From: Clostridiaceae bacterium
GTDB lineage: Bacteria; Bacillota; Clostridia; Oscillospirales; Acutalibacteraceae
Assembly (NCBI GenBank): GCA_016285645.1
Contig: JAEERC010000072.1
Span: 1-64,000 of the forward strand
Direction: 5' to 3'
DNA length: 64,000 nt
Shown here: one piece after another, positions 35,527-43,957 of the stretch
Layout: the number at the start of each line of letters is the position of its first letter
Position numbering within the stretch: position 1 is the stretch's first letter
Translations under genes and position numbers: made by a program
The notes under the pieces: model-generated
What the model saw: the letters and a program-made list of their open reading frames with translations, nothing else
What the model was told of the DNA's origin: nothing
Databases searched by the model: none

Positions 35527-36904
35527 CACCCTCACAAGGCAGAAAGAGGAATTCAAGCCCATAACACCCGGCCGGGCGAAAATCTACGCGTGCGGTCCCA
35601 CGGTCTATAACTTCATCCACATCGGCAACGCGCGCCCCATCTGCGTTTTCGACACCCTGCGCAGATATCTCGAATACAGAGGCTATAAAGTGACATTCGT
35701 GCAGAATTTCACCGATGTTGACGACAAAATCATCCGCAAGGCAAACGAAGAGGGCGTCGATTACACCGAAATCACCGAAAAATACATAAAGGAATTCTGG
35801 ACCGATGTCAAAGGTCTCAATTTCAGGGAGGCGGACATCCACCCGAAGGCGACCGAAAACATTGAGAAGATTATAGAAATAGTTTCGGGCCTTGTCGAGA
35901 AGGGCTACGCCTACGAGGTTGACGGCGATGTATATTTCAGCCCCGCTAAGTTTGAGGGCTACGGCAAACTTTCACACCAGCCGCTTGAGGACCTGCAGGC
36001 GGGCGCGAGAATTATGGTGGGCGAAGTCAAGCGCGAGCCGATGGATTTCGCTCTCTGGAAGGCGGCGAAGCCCGGCGAGCCCTATTGGGATTCACCCTGG
36101 GGCAAGGGCAGACCCGGCTGGCATATCGAGTGCTCCGCTATGGTCAACAGATTCCTCGGCGACACCATCGACATACACTGCGGCGGTCAGGATCTTATTT
36201 TTCCCCACCACGAAAACGAGATTGCCCAGAGCGAATGCTACACAGGAAGACCTTTCGCCAATTACTGGATGCACAACGGCTTTATAACGGTTGACAATGT
36301 TAAGATGGCGAAAAGCGCGGGCAACTTCTTCACCGTTCGCGATGTTGCCGAAAAATTCGGTTACGAGCCGATACGCCTGCTTATGATTTCAACCCAGTAC
36401 CGCAGCCCCATTAACTACAGTTTTGACGCCATAGAGCAGTGCAGGGCATCGCTCACACGCCTTTATAACTGCCGCGACGGTCTCGACTTTGAACTCGCGA
36501 ACGCCCCTCACGGCGAAATAAACGGCGAGCTTGAAAAAGCGCTCAACCTGCGCAGGGAGCAGTTCATTGAAGCGATGGACGACGACCTCAACACCGCCGC
36601 CGCGCTCGGCACCGTGTTCGATATGGTAAGGGATATAAACTCCGCCGTTGTAGGCAAGGGCGAAACAGCAGAAACAATCGAGTTAGCCGCGAAGATTTTC
36701 GATGAACTGACCGGCGTGCTCGGGCTTGTCTATAACCGTAAGGCGGAAACCCTCGATTCCGACATCGACGCCATGATTGAGGCGCGCGCGAACGCCCGCA
36801 AGGAGAAAAACTGGGCGGAGGCGGACCGCATCCGCGACGAGTTAAAGGCGATGGGCATAGTGCTCGAGGACACCCCCCAGGGCGTAAAATGGCACAGGGA
36901 ATAA
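35513..36904 (+). CDS. cysS: Cysteinyl-tRNA synthetase
   Basis: A class I aminoacyl-tRNA synthetase, 463 aa. The zinc ligand C27 ([10 protein letters not shown]), the HIGH-equivalent HIGN (36-39), the second zinc region GWHIECSAM with [13 protein letters not shown], and the KMSKS-equivalent KMAKS (about 266) are all present. The C-terminal DALR-like helical domain and a short anticodon-binding end ([14 protein letters not shown]) follow. The start, ATG 35513, lies inside the end of cysE. Confidence 0.97.
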   Translation: MKIFNTLTRQKEEFKPITPGRAKIYACGPTVYNFIHIGNARPICVFDTLRRYLEYRGYKVTFVQNFTDVDDKIIRKANEEGVDYTEITEKYIKEFWTDVKGLNFREADIHPKATENIEKIIEIVSGLVEKGYAYEVDGDVYFSPAKFEGYGKLSHQPLEDLQAGARIMVGEVKREPMDFALWKAAKPGEPYWDSPWGKGRPGWHIECSAMVNRFLGDTIDIHCGGQDLIFPHHENEIAQSECYTGRPFANYWMHNGFITVDNVKMAKSAGNFFTVRDVAEKFGYEPIRLLMISTQYRSPINYSFDAIEQCRASLTRLYNCRDGLDFELANAPHGEINGELEKALNLRREQFIEAMDDDLNTAAALGTVFDMVRDINSAVVGKGETAETIELAAKIFDELTGVLGLVYNRKAETLDSDIDAMIEARANARKEKNWAEADRIRDELKAMGIVLEDTPQGVKWHRE

Positions 36905-36955
36905 TAAAATAATTAAATAATAAGAAAATTATAAGGGATTTCGGCAAAAAAACTC

Positions 36956-36984
36956 TTGCATTGCCGGAATCCCTGTGATATAAT
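36956..36984 (+). promoter_or_regulatory. rpsB-tsf promoter
   Basis: TTGCAT (36956-36961), 17-nt spacer ending TGA, TATAAT (36979-36984): an extended -10 promoter. It leaves a leader of about 110 nt. Confidence 0.82.
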
Positions 36985-36989
36985 TCTAC

Positions 36990-37101
36990 AGCAAAACGCA
37001 CGCAGTGTTATTTTTAGCGTATGTGCGGCGTGACGAACCGTTGCGCTATCAGGCATTGCGGTGGGGCGGCAGAACCGCCTTAAACAAAAGGAGGAAAAAA
37101 C
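36990..37101 (+). promoter_or_regulatory. Leader of rpsB-tsf, possibly structured
   Basis: About 110 nt of GC-richer untranslated leader, including hairpin GGCGG (37065-37069) / CCGCC (37075-37079) shortly before the AAAAGGAGG site. Autogenous control by S2 is possible but no known leader motif was recognised. Confidence 0.35.
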
Positions 37102-37102
37102 A

Positions 37103-37855
37103 ATGTCAGTAGTTTCAATGAAACAGTTACTCGAAGCCGGCGTCCATTTCGGACACCAGACCAGAAGATGGAACCCCAAAATGGCGGAATACATCTTCAC
37201 TGAGCGCAATGGTATTTATATCATTGACCTTCAGAAAACCGTCAAAAAACTCGAAGAGGCTTATATGTTCATCCGTGACATATCTGCCGAAGGCGGCGAA
37301 GTTCTTTTCGTCGGCACAAAGAAACAGGCTCAGGAATCCGTCAAGGAAGAAGCAATCCGCTGCGGTATGCCCTATGTAAATGCACGCTGGCTCGGCGGTA
37401 TGCTCACAAACTTCAACACCATTCAGCGCAGAGTAAAGAGACTTGCTCAGCTCAAAACAATGGAATCCGACGGAACATTCAACCTTCTTCCCAAAAAGGA
37501 AGTCATCAAGCTTCAGCTCGAAATAGAGAAGCTTGAAAAGTTCATGGGCGGTATTACCGAGATGAAGAAGCAGCCCGCCGCAATGTTCATCGTTGACCCC
37601 CGCAAGGAAAGAATCGCGGTTCTCGAAGCGAAGAAACTCGGTATCCCCATCGTAGGTATTGTTGACACCAACTGCGACCCCGACGAGGTCGATTATGTAA
37701 TCCCCGGTAACGACGACGCCATCCGCGCGGTCAAACTTATCGCAGGCGCAATGGCAGACGCTGTTATCGAAGGCAGACAGGGCGAGTCATCCGCTCCCGC
37801 GGCAGCAGCCGAGGCAGAGGCGGAAGCTCCCGCAGAAGCAGCAGAGGAGGAATAA
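37103..37855 (+). CDS. rpsB: 30S ribosomal protein S2
   Basis: A 250-aa small-subunit protein. The start is ATG 37103 ([27 protein letters not shown]), with AAAAGGAGG upstream; an in-frame upstream ATG lies in the leader and is ignored. Family blocks [29 protein letters not shown] and [25 protein letters not shown] are clear. The C-terminal tail is Ala/Glu-rich. tsf follows after 3 nt. Confidence 0.98.
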   Translation: MSVVSMKQLLEAGVHFGHQTRRWNPKMAEYIFTERNGIYIIDLQKTVKKLEEAYMFIRDISAEGGEVLFVGTKKQAQESVKEEAIRCGMPYVNARWLGGMLTNFNTIQRRVKRLAQLKTMESDGTFNLLPKKEVIKLQLEIEKLEKFMGGITEMKKQPAAMFIVDPRKERIAVLEAKKLGIPIVGIVDTNCDPDEVDYVIPGNDDAIRAVKLIAGAMADAVIEGRQGESSAPAAAAEAEAEAPAEAAEEE

Positions 37856-37858
37856 TAA

Positions 37859-38953
37859 ATGGCATTCACAGCTAAAGACGTTCAGGCTCTCAGAGAAAAG
37901 ACCAATGTCGGCATGATGGACTGCAAAAAAGCCCTCACGGAAGCCGACGGCGATATGGATAAAGCGATTGAAATTCTCCGCGAAAAAGGTCTCGCTTCGG
38001 CAGCCAAAAAGGCAAGCCGTGTTGCGGCTGAAGGCGTAGTTGTCGCTTACACAGACGCAAACGCGTCCGCTCTTGTTGAAGTTAACTGCGAAACCGACTT
38101 CGTAGGCAAGAACCCCGAGTTCGTAGCCCTCGCGAAGCAGATCGCGAAGACTGTTGTTGAAAAGAACCCCGCCGATCTCGACGCTCTTAACGCAACAACA
38201 ATTTCCGACGGCAGCGTATCCGTTGCCGACGCGGTTCAGGAGCTCTTCCTCAAAATCCGCGAGAATATGAAGGTCCGCCGTTTCGTCCGCATCGAGGGCA
38301 CAGCGGTTTCCTACATCCACGCGGGCGGCTCCGTAGGCGTTCTTGTTGAGTTCGACACCGACGCCGACACAGACTCAGCCGAGTTTATCGAAATGGGCAA
38401 GAATATCGCCATGCAGGTAGCGGCTATGAGCCCCGAATACCTCAGCAAAGACGACATCTCAGCTGCAGAGCTTGAGAATATGAAGAAAATCACCGTTGAG
38501 AGCGCTCTCAACAAGCCCGATTCCCTTCCCAAGCCCATCCTTATGGATGTTATCTCAAAAACAATTGAGGCAGGCAAGTGGGATCAGAAGGATATCGACG
38601 CTTATGAGGCGGAGAAGAACAACAAGTTCCTCTTCAACTTCCTTTCAAAGGAAGCGATTGCCGCTCTTGCGGAAACAGCGGTTGCAGGCAAAGAAGGCTA
38701 TGCCGCAAACCCGATTTTCGGCAAACTTACAGACGGCAGAATCTCAAAGCAGATTAAAGAAATCTGCCTCCTTGAGCAGGCGTTCGTCCGCTCCGATATC
38801 TTCGAAGGCAGCGTAGGCGGCTATGTAGCCAAGGTTGCCAAGGATACCGGCAAGAACATCGCTATCAAGGGCTTCACCCGTTTCGCAAAGGGCGAAGGCA
38901 TTGAAAAGAAAGCCGACGACTTCGCTTCCGAAGTTGCGGGTATGATCAAATAA
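37859..38953 (+). CDS. tsf: Elongation factor Ts
   Basis: The nucleotide exchange factor for EF-Tu. At 364 aa it is longer than the usual 280-300 because of an expanded core between the two dimerisation halves. The UBA-like N-terminus (VQALREKTNVGMMDCKKALTEADGDMDKAIEILREKG) and the EF-Ts signature ...VEVNCETDFVGKN are clear. The C-terminal KGFTRFAKGEGIEKKADDFASEV is conserved. Co-transcribed with rpsB, ending at a strong terminator. Confidence 0.96.
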   Translation: MAFTAKDVQALREKTNVGMMDCKKALTEADGDMDKAIEILREKGLASAAKKASRVAAEGVVVAYTDANASALVEVNCETDFVGKNPEFVALAKQIAKTVVEKNPADLDALNATTISDGSVSVADAVQELFLKIRENMKVRRFVRIEGTAVSYIHAGGSVGVLVEFDTDADTDSAEFIEMGKNIAMQVAAMSPEYLSKDDISAAELENMKKITVESALNKPDSLPKPILMDVISKTIEAGKWDQKDIDAYEAEKNNKFLFNFLSKEAIAALAETAVAGKEGYAANPIFGKLTDGRISKQIKEICLLEQAFVRSDIFEGSVGGYVAKVAKDTGKNIAIKGFTRFAKGEGIEKKADDFASEVAGMIK

Positions 38954-38970
38954 GATAATAAAAAAACCGT

Positions 38971-39004
38971 GGGCTGATGCGTATAAGCATCAGCCCATTT
39001 TTTA
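38971..39004. terminator. Terminator after tsf, shared with the histidine kinase gene
   Basis: Perfect 10-bp stem GGGCTGATGC (38971-38980) / GCATCAGCCC (38987-38996) with GTATAA loop, then ATTTTTTATA. The minus strand also has a T-run beyond the stem. Confidence 0.88.
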
Positions 39005-39024
39005 TATATTCCGAATTGCTGCCG

Positions 39025-40275
39025 TTACAGACTGCCGAGATAAGCGGTGAAGGTTATTTCTTCCGGGGTACTTAACCCGGCTTTGATATATCCCCTGTGC
39101 TTTTCGCATATTCCGCGAGCTATGGAAAGCCCCAGCCCGAAGCCGCCGCTCTCCGCGCTCCTTGCTTTGTCGGCGCGGTAGAAACGGTCAAACAGTCTGG
39201 GCAGTTCTTCCTCGTCGATGTTTTCGCATCTGTTGGAAACCTCTATAAGCACGCCTTTTTTATGCTTTTTTGCCGAGAAGGTAATATCGCTTCCCTCCGG
39301 CGCGTATCTGAGAGCGTTGTCGAGAAGAATCGAAACAAGCTGCCTTACCGAAAACTCATCCCCGCAAAAATCCATACCCTCTTCTATATCAGAGCGCACG
39401 GGCTTTTTTTCCGCAAGGTCGGAAAACGAGCCGACCGTCTCGGACAAAACGCCGCTTATATCAAACCTGTTTTTCACAGGCGCGTGCTCCTCGTCCGATT
39501 TGGAGAGCGTTACAAGGGAGTTCACAAGGTTTCTGAGCTTTTCAGTCTGTGAAACCGCCTTGTCAATCCATTTCTGTTTGCCGACCTCCATTTCAAGAAC
39601 GCTCAGACAGGTGTTTATTACCGTTATGGGCGTTTTCAGTTCGTGACCGGCATCGGTTATAAATTGTTTCTGCCTTATGTCGCTTTCAATAACGGGCTTC
39701 ATAGCCCTGCCTGAAAACAAAACTATAATAAAGCAGATAAGCCCTATGCAGATAACCGTGACCGCCGCGGAAACAGCGGCAAGGTTTCTGATTGAATCCG
39801 TTTCTTTGTGGCAGTCAAGAAAAACTGCCGTAAAACCGCCGTCCGACTGTTTCTCAACCTTAAACCTGTAGCCGGAGACGTATCCGTAGCCCTCACCGTG
39901 CCGCAGAGCCGCCGCCGCGTATCCGTCAATATCCTCATCCTCAACAGCCGCGATTTTGTCAAGATTATAATCGGTAACACTGCCGTTCTTATCGCAGTTT
40001 ATAACAAAAAAGCGTGTCTGGAAGGGCGCTTCCTTTTCGAACCGTTTTTCATCCGCGCGCATACCGGGGCGGAACCCGTTCTGTTCGGGGCTGCGGCTTT
40101 CTTCAGGCTCCGGCATAGTTCCGCGGTTTTGCAGAATTATATCCGTGGTTTTATTTAAATCCGAGGTGATTCTTATTAAATTTACAATGTTGACTCCGGC
40201 GCACAGAAGAATCATTACCGAGGTTACCGCGGCAATGGAAATAAGTATAAACTTTTTTCTTAACCGTTTAATCAT
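39025..40275 (-). CDS. Sensor histidine kinase
   Basis: The membrane sensor of a two-component pair, 416 aa. TM1 spans about residues 10-33, an extracellular domain about 34-163, TM2 about 164-188. Then, after only about 20 residues and no full HAMP domain, comes the H-box DAGHELKTP with H211. N-box LLDNALRYAPEG, F-box FDRFYRADKARS and G-box GFGLGLSI are intact, so it should be active. The start is ATG 40275, overlapping the response-regulator stop by 8 bp. It is the last gene of VTC-DUF4956-regulator-kinase. Confidence 0.92.
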   Translation of the reverse strand: MIKRLRKKFILISIAAVTSVMILLCAGVNIVNLIRITSDLNKTTDIILQNRGTMPEPEESRSPEQNGFRPGMRADEKRFEKEAPFQTRFFVINCDKNGSVTDYNLDKIAAVEDEDIDGYAAAALRHGEGYGYVSGYRFKVEKQSDGGFTAVFLDCHKETDSIRNLAAVSAAVTVICIGLICFIIVLFSGRAMKPVIESDIRQKQFITDAGHELKTPITVINTCLSVLEMEVGKQKWIDKAVSQTEKLRNLVNSLVTLSKSDEEHAPVKNRFDISGVLSETVGSFSDLAEKKPVRSDIEEGMDFCGDEFSVRQLVSILLDNALRYAPEGSDITFSAKKHKKGVLIEVSNRCENIDEEELPRLFDRFYRADKARSAESGGFGLGLSIARGICEKHRGYIKAGLSTPEEITFTAYLGSL

Positions 40276-40948
40276 TCTCCGCCTCCAGAACATAACCGAG
40301 CCCGCGGTTGGCGTGAACCGTGACCTTCGAGCCGATTGACCTGAGCTTTTTCCGCAGGTTGGAAATGTGAACCCACACAACGTTTATTTCGGCGTCCGAG
40401 TCCCAGCTCCAGACTTTTTCCATTATTCTGTCGGCTGAAAACACCGTTCCGGGCGAGTGCATAAGCAGCTCGAGAACCTGAAACTCACGCCCGCTGAGTC
40501 TGACTGATTTTCCCGTCGAACATTTAAGAATATCGCCTGACGGGTTGAGCGATAAATCGCCGTAAGCCAGAACGGAAGGGCGGTAGTCCTCGCGCCTTCT
40601 GAGCATTGCCCGCACACGGCTGAGAAGCTCGTCCGTGTCAAAGGGCTTGGGCAGGTAATCGTCCGCGCCAGTGTCAAAGCCTGTTATCCTGTCATCTTTT
40701 TCCGCTTTCGCGGTGAGCATCATAACAGGGGTTTTGCAACCGTCGGAGCGTATGCGGCGAAGCACTTCAATACCGTCCATTTTCGGCATCATAATATCGA
40801 GTATAATTGCGTCATAGTCGTCCGCTCCCGCGTATTCGTAGGCGGAAAGCCCGTCGTTGACGGCGTCGACCGTGAACTGATTCTTTTCGAAAAAAGCTGT
40901 GAGGACTTCGGCAAGGTCCGGCTCGTCCTCGGCAATAAGCAGTTTCAT
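40268..40948 (-). CDS. OmpR/PhoB-family response regulator
   Basis: 226 aa: receiver domain with acidic pocket (EDE, residues 7-9), phosphorylation site D51 (IILDIMMPKMDG) and the conserved Lys in MLTAKAEKDD. A winged-helix DNA-binding domain follows (about 128-224, VRLSGREFQVLELLMHSPGTVFSADRIMEKVW and VWVHISNLRKKL). It lies 75 nt after the DUF4956 gene in the same direction, with no convincing promoter in between. The 11-bp-phased CTTTA repeats at 42478-42524 are the likely binding sites, which would make the operon self-regulated. Confidence 0.94.
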   Translation of the reverse strand: MKLLIAEDEPDLAEVLTAFFEKNQFTVDAVNDGLSAYEYAGADDYDAIILDIMMPKMDGIEVLRRIRSDGCKTPVMMLTAKAEKDDRITGFDTGADDYLPKPFDTDELLSRVRAMLRRREDYRPSVLAYGDLSLNPSGDILKCSTGKSVRLSGREFQVLELLMHSPGTVFSADRIMEKVWSWDSDAEINVVWVHISNLRKKLRSIGSKVTVHANRGLGYVLEAEND

Positions 40949-41023
40949 TTATATCACCACCGCGGTAATTATATTATATTTCGCGGGCAAAATCAATGGT
41001 GTGACCGCCGCTTTTATTGAGGT

Positions 41024-41704
41024 TTAAAGCGCTTCGCCCGTCATATACTTGCTGCAGGTTATGTTGAGATTACCGTTTCTTGTACGGATTTCATCGAGAA
41101 ATTCCTTGGGCATTTCGGGGCTTTTGAGCGATACGGTGTACTGCAGTTCAAACATTGTTCCCATATTTGTTGTTTTGACCTTTTCAAGTTCGGATTTGTT
41201 TGTGTAGCGGGTAAAAAGATCGTCAAAAATCCCGTCGTAATCGAGGTTTTCGGGAATTGTGATTTTGAGGGTGCGCAGGGAATTGTCTCTGTTGCCGAAT
41301 TTAAGGGCGTTGAGCAGCAGCATGGCGGCTCCGACAATTACAAAGAATACCGCCGCCAGGGTGAGATATCCCATTCCCGTCGCAAGGCCGATTGCCATAG
41401 CCAGAAAAATCGCGCCTATTTCCTTTGCCGTACCGGGAGCGGAACGAAAACGCACAAGCGAGAAAGCGCCCGCCACGGCGACTCCCGCGCCTATGTTGCC
41501 GTTTACAAGCATAATCACCGTCTGTACCACCGCGGGCAGAAGGGCGAGCGTTACGGCGAAGCTCTGTGAACAGCGGTTTCTGAACATATAAACGGCCGAA
41601 GTGAGTATTCCCAGCACAAGCGACACCGCCGAGCACATCATAAAGGTTTTTATTGTTATATCAGAAGTGATTACGGAAGAAAAGTCAAATATTGATTCAA
41701 GCAC
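41024..41704 (-). CDS. DUF4956 membrane protein
   Basis: The 226-aa protein has four hydrophobic segments in the first 140 residues (for example MMCSAVSLVLGILTSAVYMF and GNIGAGVAVAGAFSLVRFRSAPGTAKEIGAIFLAMAIGLATGMG). A cytoplasmic alpha/beta tail follows (KITIPENLDYDGIFDDLFTRYTN). The polar RFRSAPGTAKEIG loop between membrane segments is the family signature. Function unknown; genes of this family recur beside VTC-domain genes, as here (8-bp overlap). A channel or translocation partner for the VTC product is a reasonable but untested idea. Confidence 0.88.
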   Translation of the reverse strand: MLESIFDFSSVITSDITIKTFMMCSAVSLVLGILTSAVYMFRNRCSQSFAVTLALLPAVVQTVIMLVNGNIGAGVAVAGAFSLVRFRSAPGTAKEIGAIFLAMAIGLATGMGYLTLAAVFFVIVGAAMLLLNALKFGNRDNSLRTLKITIPENLDYDGIFDDLFTRYTNKSELEKVKTTNMGTMFELQYTVSLKSPEMPKEFLDEIRTRNGNLNITCSKYMTGEAL

Positions 41705-42434
41705 TTAAAAGCATCTCCTTTTTTAAGACCTCGCGGCCGTTTTTCATTATTTTTGTTTTGTAGCAGGTTCCGTATTTTGAAAAGGAAACCGGAGTTATTT
41801 CAAGCCCGCTGAGCGCTCTGCACAGCCAAAGCGGGCAGGCGTCGGGTATTTTGATTTCCATAAGAATCAGACCGTTGTCAAGCAGCGGCAGACCGTCATC
41901 GCCCTCGCTTAAACTGAGCCGGTCAAGTCTGTAACGGATGTTTGTGTCAAAGGTCACGCGCAGTTCCGGGTCATCCCTTCCCTGAAAGGCCTCGCGGTCG
42001 TAGGCGATGAATGCCGCGGGCTCAGAACGGTAAAGGGACTGAAAATATTCAATCTCCCTGCCTATCTGGTTTATTTCCCCGCATTGTTCTCCGTTCTTGA
42101 GGAACGCCTGAACACGGCAGTTCTCCATTGAAACCCTTCTTTTGTAAACAACGCCGTCATACTTCTTTTTGAGCTCCACAAACACCCTGTCGTGCCCGCC
42201 GGGCACACCGTAGCTTCTCACACGCAGCTTTTCCTTGTAAACCGGTTTTTCGAGCGAAGCCCTGATTAGACTGTAATTATCGGTATCGTAATAAATATTA
42301 CATAATGTATATTCGGCGTAGTCGTCCGGCTTTATGTGCGGGGCGGCTGTTTTTCTGAACGCCTCATACTGATTTTCTGTCAGAAAGTATTTCTTTTCAT
42401 ACCTTCTGAAACAGGTTCTTATCTGTTGCTGCAT
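41697..42434 (-). CDS. VTC-domain protein (polyphosphate-polymerase-like)
   Basis: A 245-aa tunnel-fold (TTM) protein related to the catalytic domain of yeast Vtc4. Signature residues are present: RRYEKKYFLT near the N-terminus, the CNIYYDTDNYSLIRAS strand, basic LRVRSYG, VFVELKKKYDGVVYKRR, and the acidic/basic late strand LILMEIKIPDACPLW. These are the residues expected to hold triphosphate or polyphosphate and metal. No membrane segment, so it probably acts at the membrane through DUF4956. It is the first gene of a four-gene operon; the cotH often found with it is absent. Confidence 0.88.
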   Translation of the reverse strand: MQQQIRTCFRRYEKKYFLTENQYEAFRKTAAPHIKPDDYAEYTLCNIYYDTDNYSLIRASLEKPVYKEKLRVRSYGVPGGHDRVFVELKKKYDGVVYKRRVSMENCRVQAFLKNGEQCGEINQIGREIEYFQSLYRSEPAAFIAYDREAFQGRDDPELRVTFDTNIRYRLDRLSLSEGDDGLPLLDNGLILMEIKIPDACPLWLCRALSGLEITPVSFSKYGTCYKTKIMKNGREVLKKEMLLSA

Positions 42435-42457
42435 CGCGGCGCCTCCTTTCGTCTGAC

Positions 42458-42541
42458 TAAAGTATAAACGCCCTTCTTAAAGAGAACCTAAAGGAAAAAA
42501 CTTTTTTTCTTTAACTTCTCTTTAGGTTGACGGATTAAAAT
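42458..42541. promoter_or_regulatory. Mirror-symmetric divergent promoters with response-regulator boxes
   Basis: Plus strand: CTTTA (42509-42513), 6 nt, CTTTA (42520-42524), 11 nt, -10 TAAAAT (42536-42541). Minus strand: CTTTA (42493-42489), 6 nt, CTTTA (42482-42478), 11 nt, -10 TATACT (42466-42461). The 11-bp phasing and overlap with the -35 position are what PhoB/OmpR-type activators use. The plus arm serves the DUF4353 lipoprotein, the minus arm the VTC-DUF4956-regulator-kinase operon. Confidence 0.75.
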
Positions 42542-42588
42542 GCAGACAAATAAAAAACCGGCGGACGCCGGACAAGGAGGTTATATAA

Positions 42589-43881
42589 ATGAAAAGAAAA
42601 AACATTGTTGTTGTGTCGGCGGTAATTATCGCGGTTTGCCTGATGCTCACGGGATGCCTTGCGAAAACGGCAACGGAAACAAGCGAAACCGGTTCCGCTT
42701 CAGTTCAGACCGCGGTGAGTGAGGCGGATGAAAAAAACGCCGTAAAGATTGCTCTGAAAGGCAATACCGCGGAGATATCGGGTGACGCGGCGGTATATGA
42801 GAACGGGAACATTTTAATCGGAAAAGGCGGAACATACTCAATAAGCGGGGAACTGACCGCGGGTAAAATAACCGTTGACGCTTCCGATGAAGATGTAATC
42901 CTTATTTTAAACGGCGCTGAAATCACCTCGACCGATTCCGCTGCAATCAATATTGTAAAGGCGGGCAGCGTTATTATAAGTGTAAAAGACGGCACACAGA
43001 ACTCGCTGACCGACGCCGCTGTTTACGATTTTGACAACGCTTATTCCGACAAGGCGGAGGAGGAGCCGAATGCCTGCGTGTTCTCAAAATGCGATCTCAC
43101 GGTTACGGGCGGAGGCAAGCTCACCGTGAACGGCAATTATTCAAACGGCATAAAGAGCAAGGACACCCTGACCGTTGAAAAGGCTGATATAACCGTAAAC
43201 TGCAAAAATAGCGCGCTTACGGGGAATGACGCCGTTAAAGTAAACGGGAGCACCCTTGATTTAACCGCCGGAAGTGACGGTATTCATTCGAACGCCGATG
43301 TTGAAATCAATTCAGGCAGTATTACAATCAAAGCGGACGACGACGGTATTCACGCCGACAGCGGCGTTACCGTAAACGGCGGCACAATCGATGTAACCGC
43401 CCGCGAGGGTATTGAAGGAACGACCGTAACCGTAAACGACGGCAAAATCAGCATAAACGCCGGCGATGACGGAATCAACGCCGCTCAGAAGACGGAGGGC
43501 ATAACTCCCGAGGTTGTAATAAACGGCGGCGAAATAAACATTACCATGGGCGCGGGAGATACGGACGCCATAGACGCGAACGGCAACATCACGATTAACG
43601 GCGGTAAAATAAACATTACCGGTCAGTCGGGCTTCGATTATGACGGCAAGGCGGAATTAAACGGCGGCGAGGTTTATTTAAACGGCGAAAAGATAACCGA
43701 AATCACAAATCAGTTCGGCGCGGGGCAGGGCGGCTTCGGTTTTGCTCCGCAGGGCGGCAGTCCCGGCTTCGGCAGGGGCGGAAACCGCGGCTTCGCTCCG
43801 GGGAATGAAAGCTTCCCCGAACCGCCTGAAGCACAGCCCGCGCAGGGCGCCGAGGCACAGAACACGGCGCAGGGCGCCTGA
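42589..43881 (+). CDS. DUF4353 carbohydrate-binding-domain lipoprotein
   Basis: The 430-aa surface lipoprotein has a signal peptide with lipobox LTGC (acylated C23). The body is a repetitive beta-helix of the DUF4353 'carbohydrate-binding domain-containing' type. It consists of short rungs with recurring INGG / VNGG / SDGIHSNADVEINSG / DDGIHADSGVTVNGG elements (about residues 60-370). The last 60 residues are Gly/Pro/Gln/Ala-rich (FGAGQGGFGFAPQGG). It is transcribed divergently from the VTC operon from the shared operator. Ligand unknown; Asp-rich turns could bind calcium or polyanions. Confidence 0.88.
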   Translation: MKRKNIVVVSAVIIAVCLMLTGCLAKTATETSETGSASVQTAVSEADEKNAVKIALKGNTAEISGDAAVYENGNILIGKGGTYSISGELTAGKITVDASDEDVILILNGAEITSTDSAAINIVKAGSVIISVKDGTQNSLTDAAVYDFDNAYSDKAEEEPNACVFSKCDLTVTGGGKLTVNGNYSNGIKSKDTLTVEKADITVNCKNSALTGNDAVKVNGSTLDLTAGSDGIHSNADVEINSGSITIKADDDGIHADSGVTVNGGTIDVTAREGIEGTTVTVNDGKISINAGDDGINAAQKTEGITPEVVINGGEINITMGAGDTDAIDANGNITINGGKINITGQSGFDYDGKAELNGGEVYLNGEKITEITNQFGAGQGGFGFAPQGGSPGFGRGGNRGFAPGNESFPEPPEAQPAQGAEAQNTAQGA

Positions 43882-43908
43882 TAATTTACGCTGCGTTCAG
43901 AAAAGGAA

Positions 43909-43946
43909 CCCCCGGACACATAAAGTGCCCGGGGGCTGATATTTTT
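43909..43946. terminator. Terminator between DUF4353 and the NSS transporter
   Basis: CCCCCGG (43909-43915) / CCGGGGG (43929-43935) with a further CAC/GTG after one mismatch, then CTGATATTTTTATT; the minus side continues into TTCCTTTTC. Confidence 0.75.
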
Positions 43947-43957
43947 ATTGTGTGAAG

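Noticed and set aside
42589-43881. Repeated short motifs in the DUF4353 gene considered as a CRISPR or tandem-repeat array
   Set aside because: The repetition is at protein level (beta-helix rungs) with diverged DNA; there are no constant repeats and spacers.
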